Assembly (NCBI GenBank): GCA_026400355.1
Contig: JAPLPE010000020.1
Coordinates: forward strand, 1 to 64,000
Direction: 5' to 3'
Source of the DNA: Rhodobacterales bacterium
Lineage (GTDB): Bacteria > Pseudomonadota > Alphaproteobacteria > Rhodobacterales > Rhodobacteraceae
DNA length: 64,000 nt
Shown: positions 17,646 through 27,409 of the stretch, in pieces
Numbering within the stretch: position 1 is the stretch's first letter
Layout of the letters: each line of letters opens with the position of its first letter
The notes under the pieces: model-generated
Told to the model about the DNA's origin: nothing
The model's input: the letters and a program-made list of their open reading frames with translations, nothing else
Databases searched by the model: none
Position numbers and translations under genes: made by a program

Positions 17646-19772
17646 TCATGTGCGTGCGGCGCGAATGAGGGTGAGGATGTCGGCAGCAGCCTTGGGGATG
17701 TTCGTACCGGGGCCAAAAATCGCCTTGACTCCGGCATTGTGGAGGAAGGCGTAGTCGGCCTGCGGGATCACGCCGCCGCAGATAACGATGATGTGCTTTG
17801 CCCCAGCGGCCTTCAGGGCAGCTACGAGTTTCGGGGCCAGCGTCTTGTGACCCGCCGCCTGCGAAGAGATGCCGACGACATGGACATCATTATCTATGGC
17901 ATCCTGGGCCGCTTCCTCGGGTGTCTGGAACAGGGGGCCAACGTCAACATCGAAACCGATATCTGCAAAGGCGGTCGCGATCACCTTGGCGCCCCGGTCG
18001 TGACCGTCCTGACCCATCTTTACGACAAGCATGCGGGGACGGCGACCTTCTTCCTCGGCGAACTTCTCGACATCCTGCTGGATCGCCTCGAAGCCTGCGT
18101 CGCCTTCGTAGGCGGCGCCGTAAACTCCAGCGAGCGTTTTGACCTCGGCACGATGGCGACCGAAGACCTTTTCCATGGCCATGCTGATCTCTCCTACGGT
18201 GGCGCGCGCGCGAGCGGCATCGACGGCGGCGGCGAGAAGGTTGCCGCCCTGTTCTGCGCGGCGGGTGACTTCGGTGAGCGCAGCCTGACAGTCGTCTTCG
18301 TTCCGGCGGGTCCGCACCTGGTGCAGGCGGGCGATCTGGACGTCACGGACAGCAATGTTGTCAATGGCGCGGAAGTCGATCGGATCTTCGGTGTCCTTGC
18401 GGTACTTGTTGACTCCGACAATAACCTCGTCGCCCCGGTCGATCGCGGCCTGACGGCGGGCCGCAGATTCCTCGATCCGGAGTTTCGGCATTCCCGAGGC
18501 CACGGCCTTGATCATGCCACCCATCCCCTCGACTTCTTCGATCAGGGCCCAGGCGGCCTCGGCGAGTTCATGCGTCAGCGTTTCGACATAATAGCTACCG
18601 GCAAGGGGATCGACGACCTTGGTGATACCGGTCTCCTCCTGCAGGATGAGTTGGGTGTTCCGGGCGATCCGGGCGGCGAATTCCGTCGGAAGCGCGATGG
18701 CCTCGTCCAGCGCGTTGGTGTGGAGAGACTGGGTGCCACCAAGAACGGCTGAGAGCGCTTCGTAAGCCGTACGAATGACGTTGTTGTAGGGGTCCTGTTC
18801 CTGCAGGGAGACGCCAGAAGTCTGGCAATGGGTGCGCAGCATCAAGCTCTCGGGCTTTTGCGCGCCGAAGCCGGACATGATGCGGTGCCAGAGGAGGCGG
18901 GCGGCGCGGAGTTTGGCGGCTTCCATGAAAAAGTTCATGCCGATGGCGAAAAAGAAGGACAGGCGGGGCGCGAAGCCGTCCACGTCCATGCCGCGCGCTA
19001 TTGCGGTGCGGACATACTCGCGGCCATCGGCGAGGGTGAAGGCCAGTTCCTGCACGAGGTTCGCGCCCGCCTCCTGCATGTGGTAGCCAGAGATCGAAAT
19101 CGAATTGAACTTGGGCATTTCGGCCGCAGTGTATTCGATGATGTCGGCCACGATCCGCATTGAGGGTGCGGGGGGATAGATGTAGGTGTTGCGAACCATG
19201 AACTCCTTGAGGATGTCGTTCTGGATCGTGCCGGAGAGGGCGGCGCGGGGAACACCTTGTTCTTCGCCTGCGACGATGAAGCTGGCGAGGATCGGGATGA
19301 CGGCACCGTTCATGGTCATCGAGACCGACACCTTGTCGAGCGGAATGCCATCGAAGAGGATCTTCATATCCTCGACGCTGTCGATGGCAACGCCAGCCTT
19401 GCCGACGTCCCCCTCCACTCTCGGGTGATCGCTGTCATAGCCGCGATGGGTGGCGAGGTCGAAAGCGACCGAAACACCCTGTTGTCCGGCGGCAAGTGCC
19501 TTGCGGTAGAAGGCGTTCGACTCCTCGGCGGCGGAAAATCCGGCATACTGACGGATTGTCCATGGGCGGCCCGCATACATTGTGGCCTTTATGCCCCGGG
19601 TAAACGGTGCCTCGCCTGGCATTGTGCCAAGATGGGACAGTCGCGCGAGGTCTTCGCCCGTATAGAGTGGGCGGACGGGGATGCCTTCGAGAGTATCCCA
19701 TCTGAGCATGTCAGGGGATTTGCCGCGGAGTTCCGTCCGTGCCTGCTCAGACCATGAAGTGCTGTTTCCCAA
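17646..19772 (-). CDS. mcm: Methylmalonyl-CoA mutase
   Basis: A 708-residue cobalamin-dependent enzyme converting (R)-methylmalonyl-CoA to succinyl-CoA, the last step of propionyl-CoA assimilation. The N-terminal barrel has [22 protein letters not shown] (about 18-38 region), [11 protein letters not shown] and [16 protein letters not shown]. The C-terminal B12 domain has the DxHxxG cofactor signature as [12 protein letters not shown] (about 588-599) and GGVIPQAD. Start: TTG at 19770-19772 with AAAGGA 7 bases upstream, giving normal family length; the frame continues upstream without a better start. Divergent from the DUF4174 gene. Confidence 0.95.
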   Translation of the reverse strand: MGNSTSWSEQARTELRGKSPDMLRWDTLEGIPVRPLYTGEDLARLSHLGTMPGEAPFTRGIKATMYAGRPWTIRQYAGFSAAEESNAFYRKALAAGQQGVSVAFDLATHRGYDSDHPRVEGDVGKAGVAIDSVEDMKILFDGIPLDKVSVSMTMNGAVIPILASFIVAGEEQGVPRAALSGTIQNDILKEFMVRNTYIYPPAPSMRIVADIIEYTAAEMPKFNSISISGYHMQEAGANLVQELAFTLADGREYVRTAIARGMDVDGFAPRLSFFFAIGMNFFMEAAKLRAARLLWHRIMSGFGAQKPESLMLRTHCQTSGVSLQEQDPYNNVIRTAYEALSAVLGGTQSLHTNALDEAIALPTEFAARIARNTQLILQEETGITKVVDPLAGSYYVETLTHELAEAAWALIEEVEGMGGMIKAVASGMPKLRIEESAARRQAAIDRGDEVIVGVNKYRKDTEDPIDFRAIDNIAVRDVQIARLHQVRTRRNEDDCQAALTEVTRRAEQGGNLLAAAVDAARARATVGEISMAMEKVFGRHRAEVKTLAGVYGAAYEGDAGFEAIQQDVEKFAEEEGRRPRMLVVKMGQDGHDRGAKVIATAFADIGFDVDVGPLFQTPEEAAQDAIDNDVHVVGISSQAAGHKTLAPKLVAALKAAGAKHIIVICGGVIPQADYAFLHNAGVKAIFGPGTNIPKAAADILTLIRAART

Positions 19773-20022
19773 GGTTATGTCCTTTGATAGGCTGCTGGGC
19801 GAGTGACTGAACCTCACTCGAGAGACTGCTGCATTCGGATTTCCGTTGCATTCCCGAAGTCCAAAGGCGTTCGGCGGCCAGGTGTCCCTGAGGGCTCCGG
19901 GCTGGTGCGGTTGCGATCGTCTTGGTGCAATGATAGTGACGCATCGGTTCATGCAGAAAATAGTCCCGGGACCGACGCCCTGACCCTTCGCATTTCCGAG
20001 GCAGCCGCCTATATCCTTTGCC

Positions 20023-20535
20023 ATGATGATGGATCGGTTCGCGTTCTCTGCACTTGTTTTCGTTGCCTTGACTGCGGGGGGTGCATCTGCGCAGGACGTC
20101 GCGGCCGTGACGGACGGTACGGCAACGTATGCGGCAGAATTGAGCGTCATCGAGCGCTGGCAAGCCGACAAGACGACGTTCTTTGAAGCGTCCGAGATTG
20201 ATCTGACGGCGCTGCAGTATGTGGCGCGTCCGTTGATTGTGTTTGCGGACAGTCCGAACCAGCCACAGTATCAGGAGCAGTTGCGCCTGCTGCAGCGCGA
20301 TCTTTCGGGGTTGGCCATCCGGGACGTGATCGTCATTTTGGACAGCGACCCTGCGGCACGCACTTCGGTCCGGCAGACGCTGCGCCCGCGCGGATTCAGT
20401 CTTGTTCTGATGGACAAAGACGGTCGCGTAGGGTTTCGCAAGCCTGATCCCTGGGATGTACGCGAAATCGGGCGCCAAATCGACAAGATGCCTCTCAGGA
20501 TTCAGGAGGTTCGCGATCAGCCGCAGAGGCAATAA
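20023..20535 (+). CDS. Secreted DUF4174 domain protein
   Basis: 170 residues with a Sec signal peptide (about 1-23, cleavage near ASA). The DUF4174 region (about 60-155) starts [10 protein letters not shown] and contains [11 protein letters not shown] and [21 protein letters not shown]. It has a thioredoxin-like secondary structure pattern but lacks a CxxC pair. It probably works in the periplasm; the function is unknown. Divergent from mcm across a 250-bp spacer that must hold both promoters. Confidence 0.8.
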   Translation: MMMDRFAFSALVFVALTAGGASAQDVAAVTDGTATYAAELSVIERWQADKTTFFEASEIDLTALQYVARPLIVFADSPNQPQYQEQLRLLQRDLSGLAIRDVIVILDSDPAARTSVRQTLRPRGFSLVLMDKDGRVGFRKPDPWDVREIGRQIDKMPLRIQEVRDQPQRQ

Positions 20536-20615
20536 ACTGCCCGAACGATCGCGTTTCCAGCCAGCGGCACGCTGCGCGGGACAGAACGATTGAATACCGA
20601 TGGACAGGGGCCCGG

Positions 20616-22616
20616 TCACTCGAATTCCATAATGATGTCGTCGACTTTGAGGCTGGCCCCAGCGGCCGCGTTGAGTTTCCGCACCACAGCCTTGCGTTCT
20701 GCACGCAGGATGTTCTCCATCTTCATCGCCTCGACGGTGCAAAGCGCCTGACCTTCCTGCACTTCGTCGCCTTCAGCCACGTTGATGCGGACGACAAGGC
20801 CTGGCATCGGGCAGAGCAGAAATTTCGATGTGTCGGGCGGAAGCTTGACGGGCATAAGTGCTGCCAGTTCGGCCTGACGGGGGGTGCGGATGTGGACGCG
20901 GAGGTCGGCCCCACGGGTGCGGATGCGGAAACCACTGGTGGCCTTCGCAACCTTGAGGATCAGAGGAACGCCGCCGACAAAAAGACGGGCCAACGGGCTG
21001 CCGGGGGTCCAGTCGCTGGTGACACGCACGACCTCGGCGTCTTCGAAACGGATGTCCGCGCCCGCGCGATCCGCCTTGATTGAGACGGGGAAAGTCTGGC
21101 CCTGAAGCGAAACAATCCAGTCGGTGCCAACCTTTCGTTCGTGGTTGTCCATTCGGCCGGAAATGCGGGCGCGGCGGATTTCGGTGACGCGGTGCATGGC
21201 GGCGGTAGCGGCGGCGACCCGGCGCAGGGCACCGGAGGGCAATGCAACGCCCTGAAAACCTTCGGGCCACTCTTCCGAAATGAAGGCGGTAGTCATGGCA
21301 CCGTCGACAAAACGCGGATGGTCCATTACCGCTGACAGGAATGGCAGGTTGTGGCCGATGCCTTCGACTTCGAAGGCGTCAAGCGCGGTGCGCATTCCTT
21401 CGATCGCCTCGGCCCGGGTAGGAGCCCAGGTGCAGAGTTTGGCGATCATGGGGTCATAGTACATGGTGATCTCGCCACCCTCAAAGACGCCGGTGTCGTT
21501 GCGGACAGCGCTTGCGAGGTTCTTCTCTTCTGCAGGCGGACGGTAGCGGGTCAGGCGACCGATGGAGGGAAGGAAATTGCGGTAAGGGTCTTCGGCATAG
21601 AGGCGGCTTTCCATCGCCCAGCCGTTCAGTTGCACATCGGCCTGCCCGAAGGAAAGCTTCTCTCCAGCTGCGACGCGGATCATCTGTTCGACGATGTCGA
21701 TCCCCGTGATGAGTTCGGTTACCGGATGTTCGACCTGCAGCCGGGTGTTCATCTCAAGGAAGTAGAAGTTGCGCTGCCCGTCCACAATGAATTCGACGGT
21801 GCCAGCGCTTGTGTAACCCACTGCGGCGGCAAGGGCGCAGGCCTGTTCACCCATGGCCTTGCGGGTTGCAGGGTCAAGGAAGGGTGACGGGGCCTCTTCG
21901 ATGACCTTCTGGTTGCGACGTTGGATCGAGCACTCGCGTTCATGCAGGTACAGCGTGTTGCCGTGGCCATCAGCAAGAAGCTGAATCTCGATATGGCGGG
22001 GCTGGGTCACGAACTTTTCTATGAAGATGCGGTCATCACCAAAACTGGCGGCCGCTTCGTTCCTGGAGGATTGGAAGCCTTCGCGGGCTTCTTCGTCAGT
22101 CCAGGCGATGCGCATACCCTTGCCACCACCACCCGCGCTGGCCTTGATCATCACCGGATAGCCGATCTGGCGGCTGATCGTGACCGCCTCTTCGGCGTCC
22201 GTAATGAGCCCCATGTAACCCGGAACGGTGGACACGCCGGCAGCTTGGGCAAGTTTCTTGGAGGTGATCTTGTCACCCATCGCCTCGATCGCCTTGACGG
22301 GTGGTCCGATGAAGGCGACGCCCGCGGCCTCGAGTGCCTGTGCGAACTTGGGGTTTTCTGAAAGGAAGCCGTATCCCGGATGAACGGCCTCGGCCCCGGT
22401 TGACGTGATCGCGGTCATGACCTTGTCGATCACTATGTACGACTGGTTCGCGGGGGCGGGGCCAACATGGATCACCTCATCTGCCATCTTCACATGAAGC
22501 GCATTGCGGTCTGCGTCGGAATAGATCGCTACAGTGGCAATACCCATTCTGCGGGCGGTCTTGATCACGCGGCAGGCGATTTCGCCCCTGTTTGCGATGA
22601 GGATCTTCTTGAACAT
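20616..22616 (-). CDS. pccA: Propionyl-CoA carboxylase alpha subunit (biotin carboxylase + BCCP)
   Basis: 666 residues. The biotin carboxylase part (1 to about 445) has FKKILIANRGEIACRV, the ATP loop SAGGGGKGMRI (about 159-169), HERECSIQRRNQKVIEE and FLEMNTRLQVEHPVTE. A BT linker domain follows, then the C-terminal biotinyl domain with EAMKMENI (about 629-636), in which the Lys carries biotin. With PccB it carboxylates propionyl-CoA to methylmalonyl-CoA for Mcm. The hairpin and T-run of the upstream lipoprotein gene end only 20 bases before its ATG. Confidence 0.96.
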   Translation of the reverse strand: MFKKILIANRGEIACRVIKTARRMGIATVAIYSDADRNALHVKMADEVIHVGPAPANQSYIVIDKVMTAITSTGAEAVHPGYGFLSENPKFAQALEAAGVAFIGPPVKAIEAMGDKITSKKLAQAAGVSTVPGYMGLITDAEEAVTISRQIGYPVMIKASAGGGGKGMRIAWTDEEAREGFQSSRNEAAASFGDDRIFIEKFVTQPRHIEIQLLADGHGNTLYLHERECSIQRRNQKVIEEAPSPFLDPATRKAMGEQACALAAAVGYTSAGTVEFIVDGQRNFYFLEMNTRLQVEHPVTELITGIDIVEQMIRVAAGEKLSFGQADVQLNGWAMESRLYAEDPYRNFLPSIGRLTRYRPPAEEKNLASAVRNDTGVFEGGEITMYYDPMIAKLCTWAPTRAEAIEGMRTALDAFEVEGIGHNLPFLSAVMDHPRFVDGAMTTAFISEEWPEGFQGVALPSGALRRVAAATAAMHRVTEIRRARISGRMDNHERKVGTDWIVSLQGQTFPVSIKADRAGADIRFEDAEVVRVTSDWTPGSPLARLFVGGVPLILKVAKATSGFRIRTRGADLRVHIRTPRQAELAALMPVKLPPDTSKFLLCPMPGLVVRINVAEGDEVQEGQALCTVEAMKMENILRAERKAVVRKLNAAAGASLKVDDIIMEFE

Positions 22617-22636
22617 CAGTCAGTGCTTTCGTGACG

Positions 22637-22668
22637 AAAAAGGCCGCCGAGGGTTACCCCCGACGGCC
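22637..22668 (-). terminator. Hairpin and T-run after the glycine-zipper lipoprotein gene
   Basis: On the minus strand GGCCGTCGGGG and CCCTCGGCGGCC pair over about 11 bp with a GTAA-type loop and are followed by TTTTT. It could terminate the lipoprotein mRNA. Because pccA starts 20 bases further on, it may work as a partial terminator or attenuator between the two genes. Confidence 0.75.
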
Positions 22669-22700
22669 CATTTATGTAGCGGCCGTTTGGCCGGATCAGA

Positions 22701-22916
22701 TCAGATGCACTGCGGGTTCGCCGGAGCGACCGAGCAGCTGACGGCGCCAGCGGCGCCGCCGATGAGGGCACCGTTGACGATGTTTTCGCCGGTAACCGCG
22801 GCCACCGCGCCGCCGATGACGGCGCCGGTTGCGGTACGTTCTGCATCAGTCTCGCCGCAGGCAGAGAGCACTGCAAAGGTTGCGAGAACACCAAGAAGTT
22901 TGATCTTGTTCGACAT
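22701..22916 (-). CDS. Small glycine-zipper lipoprotein
   Basis: 71 residues. A lipoprotein signal peptide ends in the lipobox LSAC (about 16-19), followed by GETDAERTATGAVIGGAVAAVTG and NGALIGGAAGAVSC, two glycine-zipper stretches with small residues every fourth position. Such proteins sit in the outer or inner membrane through the lipid and zipper; the function is unknown. ATG at 22916 follows GGAG by 8 bases. It lies between the carboxylase subunit genes and has its own hairpin terminator. Confidence 0.82.
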   Translation of the reverse strand: MSNKIKLLGVLATFAVLSACGETDAERTATGAVIGGAVAAVTGENIVNGALIGGAAGAVSCSVAPANPQCI

Positions 22917-23295
22917 GAGTAATCTCCAGAAATCATTGCCCCAGACGACACTATGCGTGCCATCTTTGTTGAAGTTACGCAAGGTAGGGATTCCCGTGCA
23001 AAAGCTGGCTTTGTAATCCGCAACACAGTCGACGCGCGGCGAGATTGCCGGATGTGTGTTGAAGGGCAATCATTCAGGGGTGGCCCGGACCATGCGATAC
23101 AGAAGCACCCCCTTGGGGAAGGGTAACGGTATTGACAATCCGCACTTGAAGTACTTCCGGAACCTTCGACCTCACTACCAAGATGACATAGGCCATGCCA
23201 TTCGCCAAAGCGCATTCCTGACCCTGCGGCATCGTAAGCTGTTTCCCGCCCAGATTGCAGGAACATGGGCGGGCAATTGCCGGCCGGCACCGGTT
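22917..23295. other. 379-bp spacer without a recognisable gene
   Basis: Lies between the small lipoprotein gene and the 114-residue hypothetical gene. Frames crossing it are short or antisense extensions and look like nothing known. It contains TGCAAAAGCTGGCTTTG (22997-23013), which loosely recalls the box upstream of pccB (25657-25676), but the match is too weak to call an operator. It must hold the lipoprotein promoter. Confidence 0.4.
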
Positions 23296-23640
23296 TCACT
23301 CGAAAAGATCCGGGAAGGATTTCTTGATCCGCACCGGATCAAGGCGCAGCATGGCGTCGTAACTGGCAGGATCGAAAGGATCTTCGGCGGGAAGCACTTC
23401 GCGACCGAAAAGCCATCCGAGGCGACCCGCATCAAGGTTTCCCCGGACAAACGGTTCCTGGCCGAAATGGTTCCAGAGGGCGAGGACAAAGGCTTCGTCG
23501 GCCGCGCGGTCGATTGCCTTGCGGTCGGCAAATCGCTCACGTGCGACGATCTTTGTGGCACCGTCCTTCTGGGCGTGGCGGATGACGAACTGGTGGTCAG
23601 ACCCGGTGAGACGCCCCGGAAAACCGCGGTGTTTTTCCAT
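23296..23640 (-). CDS. Conserved-looking hypothetical protein between pccB and pccA
   Basis: About 114 residues, charged, with no signal peptide or membrane segment. Visible stretches are GFPGRLTGSDHQFVIRHAQK (about 6-25) and LGWLFGREVLPAEDPFDPASYD (about 80-101). I do not recognise the family. The ATG at 23640 overlaps the upstream stop as TGATG, so it is translationally coupled to the DUF6497-like gene and probably part of the pccB transcript. Confidence 0.7.
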   Translation of the reverse strand: MEKHRGFPGRLTGSDHQFVIRHAQKDGATKIVARERFADRKAIDRAADEAFVLALWNHFGQEPFVRGNLDAGRLGWLFGREVLPAEDPFDPASYDAMLRLDPVRIKKSFPDLFE

Positions 23641-24044
23641 CAGAACATCTCCCATTCGCAGGTTCCGGCATTCAGGCGGTAGCCCTCGAAGTATTGGATC
23701 ACGTCCGGAACGGTTGCGCCGAAGGCAACTTCCTTGTCGGACATGGAGATGACAACGTGATCGACATGCCAGTCATTTGCAACAAGCGCGGGAAGGACTG
23801 TCATTTCGCAAAGCCATTTGAAATCACCTTCGACCGATTCAAACGTGCGCGCGCCGTTATCGGGGCCAAGTTCGGGCGCGAGGAAGCGAAAGCGGGCCAT
23901 GTCATTTTCAGGTTCAAGGACCACGTCGAACAAGCTCACGACCTGACCCGAGGGTGCGGTCAGGTCCTGAGCGCCGGCTGCTTGGCCCGATGTCAGGCCG
24001 ATCGCCAGTATAGCTGCAAAGCGTATTCCTTTGGCAGAAGTCAT
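23640..24044 (-). CDS. Secreted small protein, DUF6497-like
   Basis: 134 residues with a Sec signal peptide (about 1-25, cleavage after AGA) and a mature domain with VVSLFDVVLEP (about 35-45), ARFRFLAPELG (about 50-60), a pair of Cys (in KWLCEM and GTCEWEMF) and VVISMSDKEVAFGA. This matches my memory of a Rhodobacteraceae DUF6497 protein; the role is unknown. It starts 10 bases after the pccB stop, so it is in the pccB operon. Its periplasmic location fits poorly with CoA metabolism. Confidence 0.7.
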   Translation of the reverse strand: MTSAKGIRFAAILAIGLTSGQAAGAQDLTAPSGQVVSLFDVVLEPENDMARFRFLAPELGPDNGARTFESVEGDFKWLCEMTVLPALVANDWHVDHVVISMSDKEVAFGATVPDVIQYFEGYRLNAGTCEWEMF

Positions 24045-24053
24045 GCGGCCCCC

Positions 24054-25586
24054 TCAGAGCGGAATGTTGTCGTGCTTCTTCCACGGGTTCTGCTGCTTCT
24101 TGCCCCGGAGCGAGGCAAAGGCGCGACAGACGCGGCGGCGGGTCAGGCTCGGTTGGATGACCTCGTCGATGAACCCTTTTTCGGCGGCCACGAAGGGGTT
24201 GGCGAAACGTGCCTCATAGTCGCGGGTGCGTTCGGCGATGCGGGCGGGGTCGCCCAGTTCACTGCGGTAGAGGATCTCGACCGCACCCTTTGCACCCATC
24301 ACCGCGATTTCCGCTGTGGGCCAAGCGTAGTTGAAATCCCCGCGCAGGTGTTTTGAAGACATAACGTCATAGGCCCCGCCATAGGCCTTACGGGTGATGA
24401 CGGTGACTTTAGGCACAGTTGCCTCGCCGTAGGCAAAGAGAAGCTTCGCGCCGTGCTTGATGACACCGCCATATTCCTGCGCCGTGCCGGGCAGGAAACC
24501 GGGAACGTCAACGAGCGTCAGGAGCGGTATTTCAAAGGCGTCGCAGAAGCGCACAAAGCGCGCAGCCTTGCGGCTTGCGTCGATATCGAGGCAGCCGGCG
24601 AGGACAGTGGGCTGGTTGGCCACGACGCCAACAGTCGAGCCTTCCAGGCGGATGAAGCCGGTCAGGATGTTCTTTGCAAACTCGGCCTGAATCTCGAAGA
24701 AGTCAGCCTCGTCCGCCAGTTTGAGGATCAGTTCCTTCATGTCGTACGGCGTGTGGGCGTTGGCAGGGATCAGGGTATCAAGGCTGGGCTCGACCCGCGA
24801 CACATCGTCAAAGAAGGGACGCACGGGGGGCTTTTCACGGTTGGAAAGCGGGAGAAAGTCGATCAGTCGGCGGGTCTCTGCGAGGGTTTCGACGTCGTTT
24901 TCAAAGGCTGCGTCCGCAACGGAAGACTTGCGGGTGTGCGTGGTTGCACCGCCCAGTTCTTCGGCTGTCACCACCTCGTTCGTCACGGTCTTCACCACGT
25001 CGGGGCCGGTGACGAACATGTAGGACGTGTCTTTGACCATGAAGATGAAGTCAGTCATTGCGGGCGAATAGACCGCCCCGCCGGCACAAGGGCCCATGAC
25101 AAGGCTGATTTGGGGGACGACACCTGAAGCCATGATATTGCGCTGGAACACTTCGGCATAACCCGCCAGGCTGGCCACCCCTTCCTGGATTCTCGCACCG
25201 CCCGAGTCATTGATGCCGATTATGGGGGTGCCATTCTGCATCGCCATATCCATGATCTTGCATATCTTCTGCGCATGGGTTTCCGAAAGCGACCCGCCGA
25301 ACACAGTGAAGTCCTGCGAGAACACATAGACCATACGGCCGTTCACGGTGCCCCAGCCTGTGACCACGCCATCCCCTGCAGGGCGCTGCTGCTCCATACC
25401 GAAATCGGTGCAGCGATGAGCGACGAACATGTCGAATTCCTCGAACGAACCTTCGTCGAGGAGTAGTTCGATCCGCTCACGCGCAGTCAGCTTGCCTTTG
25501 CCATGTTGCGCCGCTACGCGGGCTGCCCCGCCCCCCAGACGCGCGGTCTCGCGGCGGCTTTCAAGCTCTTGCAGGATGTCCTTCAC
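24054..25586 (-). CDS. pccB: Propionyl-CoA carboxylase beta subunit (carboxyltransferase)
   Basis: 510 residues with two crotonase-fold carboxyltransferase halves. The N half has [21 protein letters not shown] and the oxyanion-hole [15 protein letters not shown] (about 128-142); the C half has [18 protein letters not shown] and [18 protein letters not shown]. It moves CO2 from biotin on PccA to propionyl-CoA. A TTTGCAAA palindrome, the half-site known for the ScfR-type regulator PccR, lies 71 bases upstream of the start. First gene of pccB - DUF6497-like - hypothetical. Confidence 0.96.
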   Translation of the reverse strand: MKDILQELESRRETARLGGGAARVAAQHGKGKLTARERIELLLDEGSFEEFDMFVAHRCTDFGMEQQRPAGDGVVTGWGTVNGRMVYVFSQDFTVFGGSLSETHAQKICKIMDMAMQNGTPIIGINDSGGARIQEGVASLAGYAEVFQRNIMASGVVPQISLVMGPCAGGAVYSPAMTDFIFMVKDTSYMFVTGPDVVKTVTNEVVTAEELGGATTHTRKSSVADAAFENDVETLAETRRLIDFLPLSNREKPPVRPFFDDVSRVEPSLDTLIPANAHTPYDMKELILKLADEADFFEIQAEFAKNILTGFIRLEGSTVGVVANQPTVLAGCLDIDASRKAARFVRFCDAFEIPLLTLVDVPGFLPGTAQEYGGVIKHGAKLLFAYGEATVPKVTVITRKAYGGAYDVMSSKHLRGDFNYAWPTAEIAVMGAKGAVEILYRSELGDPARIAERTRDYEARFANPFVAAEKGFIDEVIQPSLTRRRVCRAFASLRGKKQQNPWKKHDNIPL

Positions 25587-25656
25587 GCCGATCCTCCCCT
25601 GGACTTTGACGCATCATAGGCGGTGGCGCGGAGGGACAGAAGTGCGAAAGGGCAAT

Positions 25657-25664
25657 TTTGCAAA
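25657..25664. promoter_or_regulatory. TTTGCAAA box upstream of pccB (candidate ScfR/PccR operator)
   Basis: TTTGCAAA sits inside TTTTGCAAAA, 71 bp from the pccB start. A degenerate second half-site TTTGCGGA follows at 25673-25680 with 8-bp spacing. In Rhodobacter sphaeroides, PccR acts through two TTTGCAAA units 4 bp apart, so the pairing here is imperfect. The same perfect box precedes the regulator remnant at 27410. Confidence 0.5.
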
Positions 25665-25713
25665 AGCTTTGATTTGCGGACCGGGCGCACTGAAAACTCG
25701 ATGACAACTGCCG

Positions 25714-25977
25714 ATGAGAACCATATGCCCCAGCCGATGGATCGCGTTCCTACATTCCAATGTCCATGAAGGAATGCTGCTGGAGATGTTCGCATAGAGA
25801 TACACGAGCGATCCGGCCCCGGCTCCTGCCGTCCGGGCAGCAGCTACAGACGATGTGCGCCAGGATCTCGTCCATTTCAAGGCAGCGCTTGGTGAAGGGC
25901 TGTTTGTGTTGGGGACAGGGCTGACCGCACTTGATGTCCAAGTCTGGATGCTCTGCTACTGGATTGATCGGGACTGA
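25714..25977 (+). pseudogene. Possible interrupted small ORF in the pccB-MFS spacer
   Basis: The 554-bp spacer between pccB and the MFS gene has no clear gene. One plus-strand frame runs from ATG 25714 to a stop at 25975 with a single amber codon at 25795-25797. Its second part, ending GLFVLGTGLTALDVQVWMLC, reads more like protein than noise. I do not recognise it. It may be a decayed short gene or chance. Confidence 0.2.
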
Positions 25978-26140
25978 CTAGCTGCGAACTGTCCGCAGAT
26001 GGACCGGCAATGGCAGGCGGCAAATGCGCGATCCGCTCTTCCCACGGTGGCAGGGGCGGATTTCGGATAGATGCATTTGCGCAGGGATTCTGGCTCCGCT
26101 CCGCGTGGACATTTCCGGACGGGAGGCGTAGCCAGCTTTC

Positions 26141-27349
26141 ATGACAACAGCCCCCCGTTTTCTGGATCGCACCACCCCACCCCATATCCTCACACTGATG
26201 ATGCTTGCGGGCATTTCTGCGCTGAACATGTCGATCTTTCTTCCCTCGCTGAACCATATGGCCGCGTATTTCAGCACGAGTTACTCGGTGATGCAGTTCG
26301 CCCTGTCGGGCTATCTGGTCGCGACGGCACTGTTGCAACTGGTCATCGGGCCGATTTCGGACAGGTTCGGCAGGCGGCCCATGGTCATCGGGTCTCTTGC
26401 CATCTTTGTTGTGGCGACGATTGGCGCGATGCTGGCCCCGTCGGTTGGTGTGTTTCTGGCGTTCCGAATGATGCAGGCGGCTGTCGCAACAGGCATTGTG
26501 CTGAGCCGGGCCATCGTGCGGGACATGGTTCCGGCGGCCGAGGCGGCGTCCATGATCGGGTATGTGACGATGGGCATGTCCCTCATCCCGATGGTCGGGC
26601 CGATGATCGGCGGGGTTCTGGAGCAGTCGTTCGGCTGGCATGCGACATTCGCCTTTCTGGCGCTGGCCGGCACTGGTGTTCTGGCGCTGGTCTTTGCCGA
26701 TCAGGGCGAGACGATTGCGGGAAAGGGGCTGAGTTTCAGACAGCAGTTGAAGGGTTATCCGGGCCTCCTTGCTTCGCCTCGGTTTTGGGGTTACTCGGCC
26801 TGCGCCGCCTTTGGATCGGGTGCCTTCTTTGCGCTTCTGGGCGGGTCTTCCTTCATAGCGGGCAACGTGTTCGGCCTGACGCCGCTCTGGACCGGCATCG
26901 CGCTGGGGTCACCGGCAATGGGCTACATGTTCGGGAATTACCTGTCCGGACGGTATTCGGTCCGGCTGGGGATCAACATGATGGCTCTCTTGGGGGCGCT
27001 GGTAGCGACAGCAGGGATGGGGTTGTCTCTGGTCATTTCGCTGGCTGGTTTCGGACATCCGATCATCTTCTTCGGGCTGTGTACGGCGTTGGGCCTTGGG
27101 AATGGGATGATGCTGCCCAACGCGACGTCGGGGCTTTTGTCGGTACGTCCGCATCTTGCAGGGACGGCCAGCGGCCTTGGTGGGGCGATCATGATAGGCG
27201 GGGGCGCGGCACTGTCGGCGCTGGCCGGATCGATGCTGACGGTCGAGACGGGGACGTTGCCTTTGCAGGTCATCATGTTCGTCACCTCGGGGATGGCGGC
27301 GGTGTCCATCCTGCTGGTTATGCGGCGGGTGCCGCGCATCGGCGCTTGA
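26141..27349 (+). CDS. Bcr/CflA-type MFS drug-resistance exporter
   Basis: 402 residues and 12 predicted membrane helices. The signature between helices 2 and 3 is GPISDRFGRRP (about 70-80), and RMMQAAVATGIVLSRAIVRDM (about 107-127) is the Bcr/CflA form of the motif around helices 4-5. It probably exports small toxic compounds or amino-acid-like metabolites by proton antiport. It lies upstream of and in the same direction as the ScfR-like remnant, separated by 60 bp. Confidence 0.88.
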   Translation: MTTAPRFLDRTTPPHILTLMMLAGISALNMSIFLPSLNHMAAYFSTSYSVMQFALSGYLVATALLQLVIGPISDRFGRRPMVIGSLAIFVVATIGAMLAPSVGVFLAFRMMQAAVATGIVLSRAIVRDMVPAAEAASMIGYVTMGMSLIPMVGPMIGGVLEQSFGWHATFAFLALAGTGVLALVFADQGETIAGKGLSFRQQLKGYPGLLASPRFWGYSACAAFGSGAFFALLGGSSFIAGNVFGLTPLWTGIALGSPAMGYMFGNYLSGRYSVRLGINMMALLGALVATAGMGLSLVISLAGFGHPIIFFGLCTALGLGNGMMLPNATSGLLSVRPHLAGTASGLGGAIMIGGGAALSALAGSMLTVETGTLPLQVIMFVTSGMAAVSILLVMRRVPRIGA

Positions 27350-27358
27350 TCGCCGGGG

Positions 27359-27366
27359 TTTGCAAA
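27359..27366. promoter_or_regulatory. TTTGCAAA box upstream of the ScfR-like gene
   Basis: A perfect TTTGCAAA palindrome 43 bp upstream of the XRE/ScfR-like start and 10 bp after the MFS stop. It matches the box before pccB. Autoregulation by ScfR-type regulators would explain it. No second unit at 4-bp spacing is seen. Confidence 0.45.
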
Positions 27367-27409
27367 GGCGAGCCTCCGGCGGATCAAACCCGATGAAAGT
27401 GCCTGGAAT

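Noticed and set aside
22997-23013. Second ScfR/PccR box upstream of the small lipoprotein
   Set aside because: TGCAAAAGCTGGCTTTG only partly matches TTTGCAAA units and the spacing is off.
24673-24680. TTTGCAAA inside pccB as an operator
   Set aside because: It lies in the coding region well away from any start, showing the 8-mer can occur by chance; only boxes in promoter spacers were kept.
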